NCBI RefSeq assembly: GCF_024529955.1
Contig: NZ_AP024854.1
Coordinates: 2,852,001-2,916,000 of the forward strand
Source of the DNA: Photobacterium toruni
Lineage (GTDB): Bacteria > Pseudomonadota > Gammaproteobacteria > Enterobacterales > Vibrionaceae
Length of the DNA stretch: 64,000 bases
Direction: 5' to 3'
Part shown: one piece after another, positions 38,227 to 48,808 of the stretch
How the letters are laid out: every line of letters begins with the position of its first letter
Numbering within the stretch: the stretch's first letter is position 1
The notes under the pieces: model-generated
Told to the model about the DNA's origin: nothing
Seen by the model: the letters and a program-made list of their open reading frames with translations, nothing else
The model's database searches: none
Program-made: the position numbers and the translations under genes

Positions 38227-40785
38227 TTAATTGAGACGAATACCATGGTTTACTGATTCAGTATTATCTTGACGACGAGCAACTTGACCGCTTTTAAATG
38301 GTAATACTTGCAACTCACCTTTGTCGTTATGAGCAATATCATAAAACTGGGGCAAATTAAAATTGATAAAATTAGCGCTATAACTAAAACGATCTTGTGA
38401 TGACGTATAAAAACGATTCACACCATGAACCATCTCATCTTTGTTGCCATTACACTGCCGATACACTTCCATTTGATTGGTTTCATCTAGGATGTAGATA
38501 TTGAAACCTTGATCACAATCTTCAAAGAAAAACTGAATCAAACCTTCACTGGCATAAGCATCAACAATTTCTGGTGGATGCGGCTCGTCGGTTTTTCCCA
38601 TCACAACTTTAGGAACATCGCTGACTTTATTTGATGAAATGCAACTATAGAAATCAACCGAATTTTCAAGTCGCTGTACTGAAACACCGCGGCGCTCAAA
38701 AAACAAACCATACGTTTCATTCGCAATATGGACCGCTTTAAAGCGACGGCGTTTTTCTTCTTCAACTGGTTTTAAACGCATTTCAATACATTCAGCCACC
38801 AATTGGTAGACCACATTACGAATTAAACCACGCATATGTTTACTGTAACAAAACACATCAATAGCTTCTGGAGGAATAGCATCGTGGTGCATTTTACCTA
38901 ACATGGTTTTTAAGGCATCCAACATCGCATTCTTGCCGCTAAAATTTAGCGTTCGCACTTCATTCCATGAATTGCGATAAACTAAATCGACACTGCCGAC
39001 TAAGCACTTTTGCTCAGGGCCATAACTGAAAATATCGGTAGTTTTAAAATCAAATTTAACCGACCGATTTTTTAGTTCTGTGGTGGGATCGTTTTCTAAA
39101 TTAACAAACAAACCTAATTGACGAATTTCACACGGACTCGATAACGCTTGTAAACCAGGATGTGGACGACGAATTGGAAAAGTATTACGAATATCACTCA
39201 CCAATTGGTATAGCTTGTCCAAATCCATATCAGCATGACGTGCGACTGCATGTAAATGCGTAGATTCAGTTAGCAAACCATTAAAGTAGCTCCACGCCAC
39301 TAATTTTGACAAGTAACGGTTATGCTCTAGTGATGGCTGGCCTAAAATATATTTCGCTTCTATCGGCTGCTTATATAAATACCAACCTGCTGTATTGGTT
39401 CGCCCTTCTGGTACTTGAATAAAACTTAAATCAGGTTCGTGTAAATCTGGCGATATTTGCGGATTTAATAAGGTCACTTTACCGGGAAGTACCTCAAACG
39501 CTGCATATAATTTACGCGCCAGAATACTGATATCTTCAGGGCTAATCGCTGAGGTAATATCATTACGACGCGCGAAACGAATCAGATTTCGATAGCTGAG
39601 CATCAACGCATCAAGTAATTCATTGTGCGCTTGCTTCACTTGAGTGACTTTCCAATTACGGCGGTTATCCAGCGCCGCAACGACATCTGTCGACCATTGC
39701 CATTGCTCAGTTAAATGCTGTAACGCCTGTCGACGCCACACAACTGAACCTAAGACTGGCTTACGAGTAAGTTTTTCATGAGTTTTTAAATAAAAACAGC
39801 GACGCACTAAATCGAGACGACGATGATCATCAATACGCTCTAAATAACGCGTCACTTTTTCAAGCATCAAATAATAAGCATCCATACAGTATTCACTGCG
39901 ATCTTCAGCGAAGAAACGACGCTTACCATCAAGACTCAATAATTGGGTATGCGGATATTCCCATGAATAAGCTTCAAGCAAAATCGCTTTTAATACTGAT
40001 TTATAAGGCGAGTCGATACTTTTGTAGAGCTGCCATAAACTAGAACCAAAGTACTCCTCGGCAGGAATACGCATCAAGCCACCAAAATCTATCCATTGCT
40101 CACGCTTGATATAGCCTTTAGCAACCAGATCATCGATATATTGGTCATAGCACTCTTCCATCTCTGGCGGCACCATAAACCATAATAAAGGTAATCCCGC
40201 TAAGCACACTGCAGAGCGATAAAATTCATCGAGTAGTAATAAATGCTGACTTGAGCCACAGTTTTCACCAGTCATGGCTTCAGAGTAATTTTCACGGAAA
40301 CGATTTTCGTCGATCAAAAAGAAGTTAGCTTCAACCCCTTGTTCCATCGCCCATTGAGAAACTAAGCTACATTTACTGTCTAATGCAGCTCTACTTTGAC
40401 TATTTAATGACGTGGGAATACAGACCCAAATATCGAGATCACTAGTGAGACTTTGCCCCATAGAAGAAGTACTACCCATGGCATAAAGGCCAGTAATTGG
40501 GCAGTCGATATCAGCAACCAAAATTGGGTCAATGGGCATTTTTGCTGTGCTCGCGCAATTATTAACAAATTGCTGTTGCACATCAGTAGCGACAAAATGC
40601 GCAATTCCCTGCGGCACTTGTTGATCAAGATACCCTGGCAAGGCTGGATGGTTATAATGTAATAAGACAGGTAACAGATCAAAAATCTGTACCGACGACT
40701 CATTCATCGCTAAACGTGCTCGTTCAATACGAAGTTCAGTCAATGAATCCAGTCTACCTTTTAGCGTCTTGATATAATTTTGCAA
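38227..40785 (-). CDS. cyaA: Class I adenylate cyclase
   Basis: The 852-residue enzyme makes cAMP for CRP and is similar to E. coli CyaA (848) along its whole length. The catalytic N-terminal half has the nucleotidyltransferase motif GSTSSMGQSLTSDLDIWV (near 110). The C-terminal half carries the glucose-sensitive regulatory domain (FSGKNAMLDALKTMLGKMHHD, GFNIYILDETN). Divergent from hemC across 393 bp. A CRP-site-like sequence just upstream suggests negative feedback. Confidence 0.98.
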   Translation of the reverse strand: MQNYIKTLKGRLDSLTELRIERARLAMNESSVQIFDLLPVLLHYNHPALPGYLDQQVPQGIAHFVATDVQQQFVNNCASTAKMPIDPILVADIDCPITGLYAMGSTSSMGQSLTSDLDIWVCIPTSLNSQSRAALDSKCSLVSQWAMEQGVEANFFLIDENRFRENYSEAMTGENCGSSQHLLLLDEFYRSAVCLAGLPLLWFMVPPEMEECYDQYIDDLVAKGYIKREQWIDFGGLMRIPAEEYFGSSLWQLYKSIDSPYKSVLKAILLEAYSWEYPHTQLLSLDGKRRFFAEDRSEYCMDAYYLMLEKVTRYLERIDDHRRLDLVRRCFYLKTHEKLTRKPVLGSVVWRRQALQHLTEQWQWSTDVVAALDNRRNWKVTQVKQAHNELLDALMLSYRNLIRFARRNDITSAISPEDISILARKLYAAFEVLPGKVTLLNPQISPDLHEPDLSFIQVPEGRTNTAGWYLYKQPIEAKYILGQPSLEHNRYLSKLVAWSYFNGLLTESTHLHAVARHADMDLDKLYQLVSDIRNTFPIRRPHPGLQALSSPCEIRQLGLFVNLENDPTTELKNRSVKFDFKTTDIFSYGPEQKCLVGSVDLVYRNSWNEVRTLNFSGKNAMLDALKTMLGKMHHDAIPPEAIDVFCYSKHMRGLIRNVVYQLVAECIEMRLKPVEEEKRRRFKAVHIANETYGLFFERRGVSVQRLENSVDFYSCISSNKVSDVPKVVMGKTDEPHPPEIVDAYASEGLIQFFFEDCDQGFNIYILDETNQMEVYRQCNGNKDEMVHGVNRFYTSSQDRFSYSANFINFNLPQFYDIAHNDKGELQVLPFKSGQVARRQDNTESVNHGIRLN

Positions 40786-40866
40786 ATTACTCTTCCAAGA
40801 GCTAGCAGTGTTAGTGCGGCCCGCAGTTTGCCATTAATAGCGTAAATTTTATTCAAAATGAGAAAA

Positions 40867-40888
40867 AAACGTGATCAATGTATCATTT
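40867..40888. promoter_or_regulatory. CRP-like site upstream of cyaA
   Basis: AAACGTGATCAATGTATCATTT resembles, base for base in most positions, the CRP site of the E. coli cyaA P2 promoter (AAACGTGATCAATTTAACACC). It is 82 bp before the cyaA start. The rest of the 393-bp gap to hemC is AT-rich and shows no other element I can name. Confidence 0.65.
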
Positions 40889-41178
40889 TTAATACCTACG
40901 GTAAAGATAATGCCAAGCGGAGCCAATAACAATTGTTGCTGACTCATCCATAATCATCAGACGGCAAATTGTCGTAATAACTAACCACCAATAATATTAT
41001 TGTAATTAGAAATCAAACAATGGCTTATTGCGATAAATATCACATTTTTTAGTATTACTGACAACACAATAACGCTTGGAATCAGGAACCGCAATACACG
41101 AATTATCATCCATGCTTAGGTAATGGTACGATACTGAATAGAAAAAATAATAACCTTGGTTAACGGACCCTCTTTACT

Positions 41179-42114
41179 ATGATGACAACCCAACCGATTC
41201 GCATTGCGACACGCAAAAGCCCATTAGCCATGTGGCAAGCAGAATTTGTCAAAGCTGAACTCGAACAAGCTCACCCGGGGCTTGTTGTTGAACTCTTGCC
41301 TATGGTAACAAAAGGCGACATTATTTTAGATACTCCTTTAGCAAAAGTAGGCGGTAAAGGTCTATTTGTTAAAGAACTTGAAATCGCCATGCTTGAAGGT
41401 CGCGCTGATATTGCCGTCCACTCAATGAAAGATGTACCGGTTGAGTTCCCTGAAGGACTTGGCTTAGTGACCATTTGCGAACGCGAAGATCCACGTGATG
41501 CTTTTGTTTCTAATCATTATGACTCCATCGATGATCTCCCCCAAGGTGCGATTGTCGGCACTTCAAGCTTACGCCGCCAATGCCAATTACGATCTCAACG
41601 TCCCGATCTGATCGTTAATGACCTTCGAGGTAATGTAAATACTCGCCTGCGCAAGCTTGATGAAGGCCAGTATGATGCCATTATTTTAGCGGCTGCAGGT
41701 CTAAAGCGTCTGAAAATGGAGGCTCGTATTCGCAGTGAAATTGCTCCTGAAACTAGCCTACCTGCCGTTGGCCAAGGCGCTGTTGGTATTGAGTGTCGTT
41801 TGGATGATCAACGAGTACGTCAACTACTTGCGCCACTAAATCATCAACCAACCGCAACGCGCGTCTTATGTGAGCGTGCAATGAATAACCGTCTTCAAGG
41901 TGGTTGCCAAGTGCCAATTGGTAGCTATTCAGAACTGCAAAACGATACAATTTGGTTACGTGCACTTGTGGGTGAACCCGATGGCAGCGTTATTGTTCGT
42001 GCTGAAATTAGCGGCCCAATTACAGACGCAGAACAATTAGGTGAAACCTTAGCCGATGAATTGTTAGCGAATGGCGCGAAAGAGATCCTTGATCGTTTAT
42101 ACGGTAACGCCTAA
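41179..42114 (+). CDS. hemC: Porphobilinogen deaminase
   Basis: The 311-residue enzyme polymerises four porphobilinogens to hydroxymethylbilane. The dipyrromethane cofactor cysteine is in [17 protein letters not shown] (near 242). [12 protein letters not shown] at the N-terminus and HSMKDVP are further signatures. Two adjacent ATGs (41179, 41182) are possible starts. First gene of hemCDXY; its stop overlaps the start of hemD by one base. Confidence 0.98.
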   Translation: MMTTQPIRIATRKSPLAMWQAEFVKAELEQAHPGLVVELLPMVTKGDIILDTPLAKVGGKGLFVKELEIAMLEGRADIAVHSMKDVPVEFPEGLGLVTICEREDPRDAFVSNHYDSIDDLPQGAIVGTSSLRRQCQLRSQRPDLIVNDLRGNVNTRLRKLDEGQYDAIILAAAGLKRLKMEARIRSEIAPETSLPAVGQGAVGIECRLDDQRVRQLLAPLNHQPTATRVLCERAMNNRLQGGCQVPIGSYSELQNDTIWLRALVGEPDGSVIVRAEISGPITDAEQLGETLADELLANGAKEILDRLYGNA

Positions 42115-42863
42115 TGACCGTGCTGATCACCCGTCCCGCACCGGAGTGCGATCAATTAGTCGCACAACTTAACCAAGTGGCGATCAGCGCTATTGCCCAG
42201 CCTTTACTTGAAGTGCGGCAAGGTAAATATATAAATAAATTAACAGAACAAATTCAACAACTGCAACCAGGTGACTACATCATTGCAGTTAGCTATCATG
42301 CGGTACGTTTTGCAGCTGATTACTTGATTTCACAAGGTGCAGAATGGCCAGAAAACATGCATTATATAGCCGTTGGCGATAAGACAGCTGCTGCTTTAGC
42401 ACAAGCTTGTCAACAACCCGTGAGTTCACCAATAGGTAGTCATGATAGCGAAGCGCTATTAGCCTTACCTGAACTGGCAAATATTCGCCAACGTAGGGTA
42501 TTAATTTTACGAGGTAATGGTGGTCGCGAATTAATCTATCAAGCATTAACCGCTCGCCAAGCTCAAGTCAGTTATTGTGAAACTTATCAACGATGTTGGC
42601 TTGATCTCGATGCAACACAATTAATCCAACAATGGCAACAACAGCAAATACAGGCTCTAGTTGTCACAAGCGGTGAACAATTAATATACTTAACGGGATT
42701 AATCCCAATAGAGGATTTGGCTTGGCTTTATAATTGCCATCTTTTCGTACCGAGTCAACGAATCGCAAACCAAGCATCGACACTTGGCTACAAACATATT
42801 TCCACCGTGGGAAGTGCCGCTAATCAGGCCTTATTCACGTTCCTAAAAAGCAACGTAAGCTAA
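42114..42863 (+). CDS. hemD: Uroporphyrinogen-III synthase
   Basis: The 249-residue enzyme closes hydroxymethylbilane to uroporphyrinogen III. Sequence conservation in HemD is always low, but VLITRPAPECDQLVAQLNQ at the N-terminus, YHAVRFAADYL, ILILRGNGGRELI-like residues and VTSGEQLIYL are typical. Its start overlaps the hemC stop (ATGA-type overlap), which supports translational coupling. Confidence 0.94.
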   Translation: MTVLITRPAPECDQLVAQLNQVAISAIAQPLLEVRQGKYINKLTEQIQQLQPGDYIIAVSYHAVRFAADYLISQGAEWPENMHYIAVGDKTAAALAQACQQPVSSPIGSHDSEALLALPELANIRQRRVLILRGNGGRELIYQALTARQAQVSYCETYQRCWLDLDATQLIQQWQQQQIQALVVTSGEQLIYLTGLIPIEDLAWLYNCHLFVPSQRIANQASTLGYKHISTVGSAANQALFTFLKSNVS

Positions 42864-42876
42864 CGGAATAATTAGG

Positions 42877-44157
42877 ATGACAGACAAAACAACCAACACA
42901 AACTCAACTGCAGCGCCATCATCGAAAGAAAAAGCTACGGTTACTGCTTCAAACACAACCAAAACAGCACCTATTGCCGCTAAACAAAAAAACTCAGGTA
43001 GCAAAACAGGTTGGGTTGCTATTGCGCTGGTATTAGCACTCGGTGGTGGTCTTTACTATCACGGTCATCAGCAAGGTCTACTACAACAACAGCAAGTTGC
43101 CGCTTTACAACAACAAATCGCCACCATGAAAACGGCAATGCAAAGCGACCAACAACAAACTATCGCGATGGTAAATAATGAACTTAACACAGCCCAGCAA
43201 AAGGTTGAGCAGGGCATTAGCCAACAACAAAAATCCATTGATTCCATTCAAACTGCGATTGCTGATTTAAAAGGCCAAGAGCCTAACGATTGGTTATTAG
43301 CAGAAGCTGATTATTTGGTTAAAATGGCAGGTCGTAAACTATGGCTAGAACATGATGTAACCAGTGCAACATTATTGCTTGAAGCTGCTGATCACCGTAT
43401 TGCAGAGCTTAATGACCCAAGTCTTAAAAACCTACGTCAAGCAATGAGCAATGATATTACCGCATTAAAATCAATCACCGTGGTTGATCGTGATGGTATC
43501 GTATTGCGCCTTAATAGCCTTGAAAACAGTATTGATAGCCTACCGTTAGCTAATGCGATCTTAGCAAAAGCAGAGCCGCAACAAAATCCAACCGTTAGCC
43601 AATCGGTGACTGATTGGAAAAATAACTTAATAACATCACTTAAAAACTTTAGTGAGAATTTCATTACTTACCGCAAGCGTGATGGCAGTGTTGTACCGCT
43701 ACTATCACCACAGCAAGATTTCTATCTTCAGCAGAATATCACCAATAAACTTGAAACAGCTATTGCCGCTGTATACCGCGATCAAGGTCAAGTTTACCGT
43801 GATTCTATTGTGACAGCGATCAAGTGGTCACAACAGTACTACGACTTATCCTCACCAAAAACTCAAAGCTTTATTGCTGGCCTACAACAACTAGAACAAC
43901 AAAATGTCGCTGTTGATTATCCGACTAAATTGCAATCACAAGCATTGATCACTAAATTGGTTAATCAAGTATTACGCAATAAAATGACCGCTCTTAGCGA
44001 ACCTGTTGCCGTGAAAACGCCCCAGTCAGCACCGAAAAGTGCAGTACCTGTAGAAAAGAAAGCGGTAGAGAAACATATCAAACAAGCAACTACTGCAGAC
44101 AAAACAACAAATACTAAAGCGGTAGTGACTTACACCACTAAAGAGGAGACTAAATAA
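42877..44157 (+). CDS. hemX: HemX-like membrane protein
   Basis: The 426-residue protein has a cytoplasmic Ser/Thr/Lys-rich N-terminus, one membrane helix (about 45-65, GWVAIALVLALGGGLYYHG), and a long periplasmic coiled-coil region rich in Gln (about 68-130). The conserved DWLLAEADYLVKMAGRKLWLE segment follows at about 145-170. Named after its place in the hem operon; the E. coli protein was once called a uroporphyrinogen methyltransferase, for which there is no motif here. Role unknown. Confidence 0.92.
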   Translation: MTDKTTNTNSTAAPSSKEKATVTASNTTKTAPIAAKQKNSGSKTGWVAIALVLALGGGLYYHGHQQGLLQQQQVAALQQQIATMKTAMQSDQQQTIAMVNNELNTAQQKVEQGISQQQKSIDSIQTAIADLKGQEPNDWLLAEADYLVKMAGRKLWLEHDVTSATLLLEAADHRIAELNDPSLKNLRQAMSNDITALKSITVVDRDGIVLRLNSLENSIDSLPLANAILAKAEPQQNPTVSQSVTDWKNNLITSLKNFSENFITYRKRDGSVVPLLSPQQDFYLQQNITNKLETAIAAVYRDQGQVYRDSIVTAIKWSQQYYDLSSPKTQSFIAGLQQLEQQNVAVDYPTKLQSQALITKLVNQVLRNKMTALSEPVAVKTPQSAPKSAVPVEKKAVEKHIKQATTADKTTNTKAVVTYTTKEETK

Positions 44158-45344
44158 TGATTAAATTGTTGTTATTGGTCATCGCTTTGATTGCCGGTAT
44201 CATTGTCAGCCCCGATCTTGCAGGCCATCAAGGTTATGTATTGATCTCGTTTGCCAATCAAACCATTGAAATGAGTTTAACAACACTGATCATCGTTGCG
44301 ATTGCTATCGTTGCGATCTTTTTTGTACTTGAATTTATTTTACGTCGCTTGTTTTCTTTTGGTAGTTCAACCCGTGGTTGGTTTAGTGGTCGCCAAGTGC
44401 GTAATGCACGCCGCAACACCGCAGAAGGCCTATTAAAAGTTGCAGAAGGTGAGTGGAAAGCCGCTGAAAAAATGTTGTCTAAATCAGCAAAATTTAGCGA
44501 TGCGCCGATTCTAAACTACTTGGCTGCTGCAGAAGCTGCACAAGGTCTAGGTAAAACTCAACAGCGAGATCAATTTTTACAACTCGCAGCAGAGCAAGAT
44601 ACTGAAAGCCTTGCTGTCGCACTGACGCGCGCTAAGCTTCAAATTCGCCAACAACAATTTGAGCAGGCGCTGGCAACATTGCAAGACGTGCAGTCAACCA
44701 GCCCACGTAATCCAATGATACTGAGCCTACTCAAACAGTGTTACTTACAATTAGAAGATTGGAAAGCACTCCAAGTATTGCTGCCTCAATTAACTAAAGC
44801 AGACGTAATTACTGCCACAGAAGCCTCTCAACTTGATGTTCAAGCGCAGTGTGGTCAAATGCACCATCTTAGCCAACAAAATGGCAGCGATGGCTTAATG
44901 GGTTACTGGAACAGTGTTAACCGTAAAGACAAACACAATCCAGCGCTAGTCGCGTGCTTTGTTAAACAGATGATCGTTCGCCATGCTGATGTTGATGCAT
45001 TTCCAATCTTACGTGATGCCATCAAGAAAAGTCCTGATCAAGCGTTAATTAGTTTAATGCCACAACTCACCCTGCCAGATCGCCACCCTGCAATTGTTAG
45101 CTTACAAGATTTATTGGCTAACAATAGTAATAACCCAGCCTTACAAAGTGCGTTAGGGCAGATGCTGATGGCTGATAAACAATGGCAAGCTGCTAAAGAT
45201 CACTTAGAAAAAGCCCTTGCTATTCGACCTGATGTGACGGATTACGCTCACCTAGTCGCAACTCTTGAGCAACTAGGTGACACGCAAGCTGCAGCAGACG
45301 TTTCACGTCAAGCGCTACAACTTGCAAAACCCGATCTCGCTTAA
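44157..45344 (+). CDS. hemY: HemY, inner-membrane TPR protein
   Basis: The 395-residue protein has two N-terminal membrane segments (about 1-20 and 40-62). A basic turn with GWFSGRQVRNARRNTAEGLL precedes a cytosolic or membrane-facing helical region with TPR-like repeats (about 85-390). Length matches E. coli HemY (398). It is linked to haem or porphyrin handling, mechanism unknown, and is not the Bacillus HemY protoporphyrinogen oxidase. Start overlaps the hemX stop. Confidence 0.95.
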   Translation: MIKLLLLVIALIAGIIVSPDLAGHQGYVLISFANQTIEMSLTTLIIVAIAIVAIFFVLEFILRRLFSFGSSTRGWFSGRQVRNARRNTAEGLLKVAEGEWKAAEKMLSKSAKFSDAPILNYLAAAEAAQGLGKTQQRDQFLQLAAEQDTESLAVALTRAKLQIRQQQFEQALATLQDVQSTSPRNPMILSLLKQCYLQLEDWKALQVLLPQLTKADVITATEASQLDVQAQCGQMHHLSQQNGSDGLMGYWNSVNRKDKHNPALVACFVKQMIVRHADVDAFPILRDAIKKSPDQALISLMPQLTLPDRHPAIVSLQDLLANNSNNPALQSALGQMLMADKQWQAAKDHLEKALAIRPDVTDYAHLVATLEQLGDTQAAADVSRQALQLAKPDLA

Positions 45345-45356
45345 ATTTTAACAATG

Positions 45357-45385
45357 AAAAAAGCGCCATGATGGCGCTTTTTTTT
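45357..45385 (+). terminator. Terminator of hemCDXY
   Basis: GCGCCAT, one base, ATGGCGC, followed by eight T. A six-base A run on the left would also allow use from the other strand. Confidence 0.9.
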
Positions 45386-45525
45386 CGTCTGGATAACAGT
45401 TTTCACATTAACATGTTTCTATATGTAAACAGCCATTACAAGGTATATCTACCCCATTGCTCCTAACCGATAAACACGCTTCAATAGCCACTCAGCCTTT
45501 TTTATTTAACATTTGGATAACTGTT

Positions 45526-45618
45526 ATGGATATGCTTCCTTGGCTTATTGTTTCAGGTATTATGGTATCGGTGATTGTTGGCGTAATGATGGCTGTTTTA
45601 ATTAAACACGCTGACTAA
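45526..45618 (+). CDS. 30-residue single-helix membrane peptide
   Basis: An ATG-started frame encodes MDMLPWLIVSGIMVSVIVGV followed by MMAVLIKHAD. Residues 5-26 form one strongly hydrophobic helix, and the short tail is charged. A GGA 8 bases upstream could be the ribosome site. The gene stands by itself: a terminator (45357-45385) precedes it and another begins in its stop codon (45616-45673), so it would be a transcript of its own. I do not recognise a family. Such a compact terminator-to-terminator layout argues for a real gene. Confidence 0.55.
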   Translation: MDMLPWLIVSGIMVSVIVGVMMAVLIKHAD

Positions 45619-45673
45619 TAAACACCAATAAAAAAGCCTCCCATTAGGGAGGCTTTTTTATTGGTGTTTATTA
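45616..45673. terminator. Long bidirectional terminator, 27-bp perfect inverted repeat
   Basis: Two 27-base arms (45616-45642 and 45647-45673) are exact reverse complements around an ATTA loop. The inner GCCTCCC/GGGAGGC part with six A and six T forms a standard two-way terminator. The outer part repeats TAATAAACACC and its complement. The left arm begins in the stop codon of the small peptide gene. It can also end the minus-strand gene at 45690. Confidence 0.9.
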
Positions 45674-45689
45674 TACTGTTAATGTTACA

Positions 45690-46121
45690 TCAGAATGTTA
45701 GCCCAAGTGTTTGTTTTGTTTTACGTAATTGCTTATCAAATTTCTTTGCCGCTTTAGCCGCTTTTTTTAAGAGCTTGTTTTTTTTCTTGGCTAATTTTTT
45801 AAGCTTTTCCGTTTGTTCTAACAATCTATTTGGATCTTCAAGCACCTCAGCTTGTTTAACAACGGTTACCATCTCAACCCCAGTTGCTATTGGTTTAGAA
45901 AGGGATGATACCGAGGCTGCCAATGCCATAACAGGCGTACTCGGTGGTGCTATTGATGCAGTAGTATTTATTAAACGGCTTGGCTTACATAAATAACGTT
46001 GATCACTCGCGACACGGGTACAACTCGCGCAAATAAACGTGGGTTCACTGACTATCTTAGTGATCATTGCAAATTGATCGGCTATTTCAGCACGACGATA
46101 CTTACACAAAGATTTTACCAT
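45690..46121 (-). CDS. Unrecognised Cys- and Lys-rich protein
   Basis: The 143-residue product has two parts. The first 50 residues hold four cysteines (C6, C31, C34 in CASC, C45), which could bind a metal ion. After a Pro/Ala/Ser/Thr linker (about 50-90), the C-terminal 45 residues form a very basic helix (LEQTEKLKKLAKKKNKLLKK and onwards), suggesting binding to nucleic acid or membranes. There is no signal peptide. ATG at 46121 has GGGG 6 bases upstream; a GTG at 46127 is also possible. It ends at the long terminator. I know no family for it. Confidence 0.65.
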   Translation of the reverse strand: MVKSLCKYRRAEIADQFAMITKIVSEPTFICASCTRVASDQRYLCKPSRLINTTASIAPPSTPVMALAASVSSLSKPIATGVEMVTVVKQAEVLEDPNRLLEQTEKLKKLAKKKNKLLKKAAKAAKKFDKQLRKTKQTLGLTF

Positions 46122-46224
46122 CAACACACCCCCACTCAGCTAATTTGCCTTGCAATATGAAACGATAACTATTCGTAACTATATCTTTTGAGTGTGCACT
46201 TAAACACTAAATTTGTAAATTGTT

Positions 46225-47013
46225 TTACTGTGGTTCATCATTCTTTTTCATACCCGCTTTCACATAAATATCAAACCGGTTTTTCTTTGTCTCAATCGCC
46301 ATCGAAGGCTTCGCATTTGCTAAAAATTCAGCATAATCAGGACGTTTAACCACTATTCGTTTTGTCGCTAATGCATATGCTGGAGCAAACAGTTCATCAG
46401 CATCTAAATCAGCACCAACCAAGGTTTGAAATACCCGCATCTCTTTTTTAACTAACGCTGATTTCTTTTTATGCGGATACATTGGATCTAAATAAATCAC
46501 TTCTGGCGCGACAAAATCTTTATCCGCAGCCAGTTGCAACAATGCATCTTGACTTGAAGCATGTAATAACTGCATCCGCTCACTAACCCAGTGACCAATT
46601 TCAGGATCAGCTTTAGCACGAGCTAAACCATCATCAAGTAACGCTGCCACAACCGGATGTCGTTCAACCAATTGCACTTTACAACCTAATGATGCTAATA
46701 CAAAAGCATCCCGCCCTAAGCCTGCTGTTGCATCTAATACCGTTGGTGTTAAGCCATTTTTTAGCCCTACCGCTTTAGCGATCGCCTGTCCGCGCCCACC
46801 ACCAAATTTACGTCGGTGCGCGACTGCACCACTGGCTAAATCAACAAATACAGCACCAAGTTTAGGCTCATCTAACTTACGCAGTTCTAATTGGTTAGCG
46901 GTTAACACTAACGCAAAGCAGCTGTGCTCATCATGCGTCAATCCCCAGCGGGCGGCAAGTTGATCTAATTCAGACTGACGTTGAGGAACTTCACAAAGTA
47001 AGGCTAGTTGCAC
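46225..47013 (-). CDS. rsmJ: 16S rRNA (guanine1516-N2)-methyltransferase RsmJ
   Basis: The 262-residue SAM methyltransferase carries [35 protein letters not shown] (SAM motif) and [20 protein letters not shown] (catalytic DPMYP), the features of RsmJ (YhiQ). GTG at 47013 has GGAG 6 bases upstream and gives the family N-terminus (QLALLCEV). An upstream TTG at 47031 is in frame but less likely. Stands alone, divergent from asnC. Confidence 0.95.
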   Translation of the reverse strand: MQLALLCEVPQRQSELDQLAARWGLTHDEHSCFALVLTANQLELRKLDEPKLGAVFVDLASGAVAHRRKFGGGRGQAIAKAVGLKNGLTPTVLDATAGLGRDAFVLASLGCKVQLVERHPVVAALLDDGLARAKADPEIGHWVSERMQLLHASSQDALLQLAADKDFVAPEVIYLDPMYPHKKKSALVKKEMRVFQTLVGADLDADELFAPAYALATKRIVVKRPDYAEFLANAKPSMAIETKKNRFDIYVKAGMKKNDEPQ

Positions 47014-47186
47014 TGCATTCTCCGATATCAAACAATATCTATCTCACCCATTATTGGAGATAGAAGCTTTAGGCGGCGAATTATAGCACTACAAATCAAG
47101 CTTGGCTCTGGTATCACAACCTAACATAAGGATAAGATAACGCCAGCTCGCAGCATGCGAATAACTTACCTTGCTGAAAAGGAATT

Positions 47187-47651
47187 ATGATGAATATAGC
47201 TGTTCGCATCGATGATTTAGATCGCGACATTCTTAATGCGCTAATGACAGATGCGCGAGTTCCCTACGCTGAAATGGCAAAACGCTTCAACGTTAGTCCT
47301 GCTACAGTGCATGTTAGGGTTGAAAAAATGCGTACTTCTCAAATTATTACTGGCACAGAAGTAATAGTTAACCCTAAATTATTAGGCTATGACGTATGTT
47401 GTTTTATTGGTATCAATCTTTATGCCGCACGTGATTATCATTCTGCGCTTGAAAAACTCAATCAATTAGATGAAGTGGTCGAAGCTTATTACACCACAGG
47501 GGCTTACAATATTTTCGTTAAATTGATGTGTCATTCAATAGAAGAATTGCAGCATGTACTGATTAATAAACTGCAAGCCATTGAAGAGGTTCAATCAACA
47601 GAAACCTTAATTTCATTGCAAAATCCGATCAATCGTAATGTAAAACCGTAG
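47187..47651 (+). CDS. asnC: Lrp-family regulator AsnC
   Basis: The 154-residue regulator has an N-terminal helix-turn-helix (about 10-60; DLDRDILNALMTDARVPYAE, SPATVHVRVEKM) and a C-terminal RAM ligand-binding domain. It is close to E. coli AsnC (152 aa), including DEVVEAYYTTGAYNIFVK and STETLISLQNPI, rather than Lrp. AsnC activates asparagine synthetase asnA in E. coli; asnA is not in this window. Starts at 47187 or at the adjacent ATG 47190; GGAAT precedes. Confidence 0.93.
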   Translation: MMNIAVRIDDLDRDILNALMTDARVPYAEMAKRFNVSPATVHVRVEKMRTSQIITGTEVIVNPKLLGYDVCCFIGINLYAARDYHSALEKLNQLDEVVEAYYTTGAYNIFVKLMCHSIEELQHVLINKLQAIEEVQSTETLISLQNPINRNVKP

Positions 47652-47664
47652 CGGAAATTTGCCA

Positions 47665-47690
47665 TAAAAAAAGCGAGCCTCAGCTCGCTT
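47665..47690. terminator. Terminator between asnC and hemB
   Basis: AGCGAGC, CTCA, GCTCGCT. The minus strand continues into seven T, so it is the hemB terminator; the plus side has TT-A and is weak. Confidence 0.85.
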
Positions 47691-47708
47691 TATCACGCTC
47701 AATAAACG

Positions 47709-48785
<1,077 letters not shown>

Positions 48786-48808
48786 TCACTCACACCACCA
48801 AGGTGGCA

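Noticed and set aside
45386..45525. GlmZ-like small RNA after the hem operon (as near hemY in E. coli)
   Set aside because: No GlmZ core sequence and no separate terminator; the gap is better read as the promoter of the small peptide gene.
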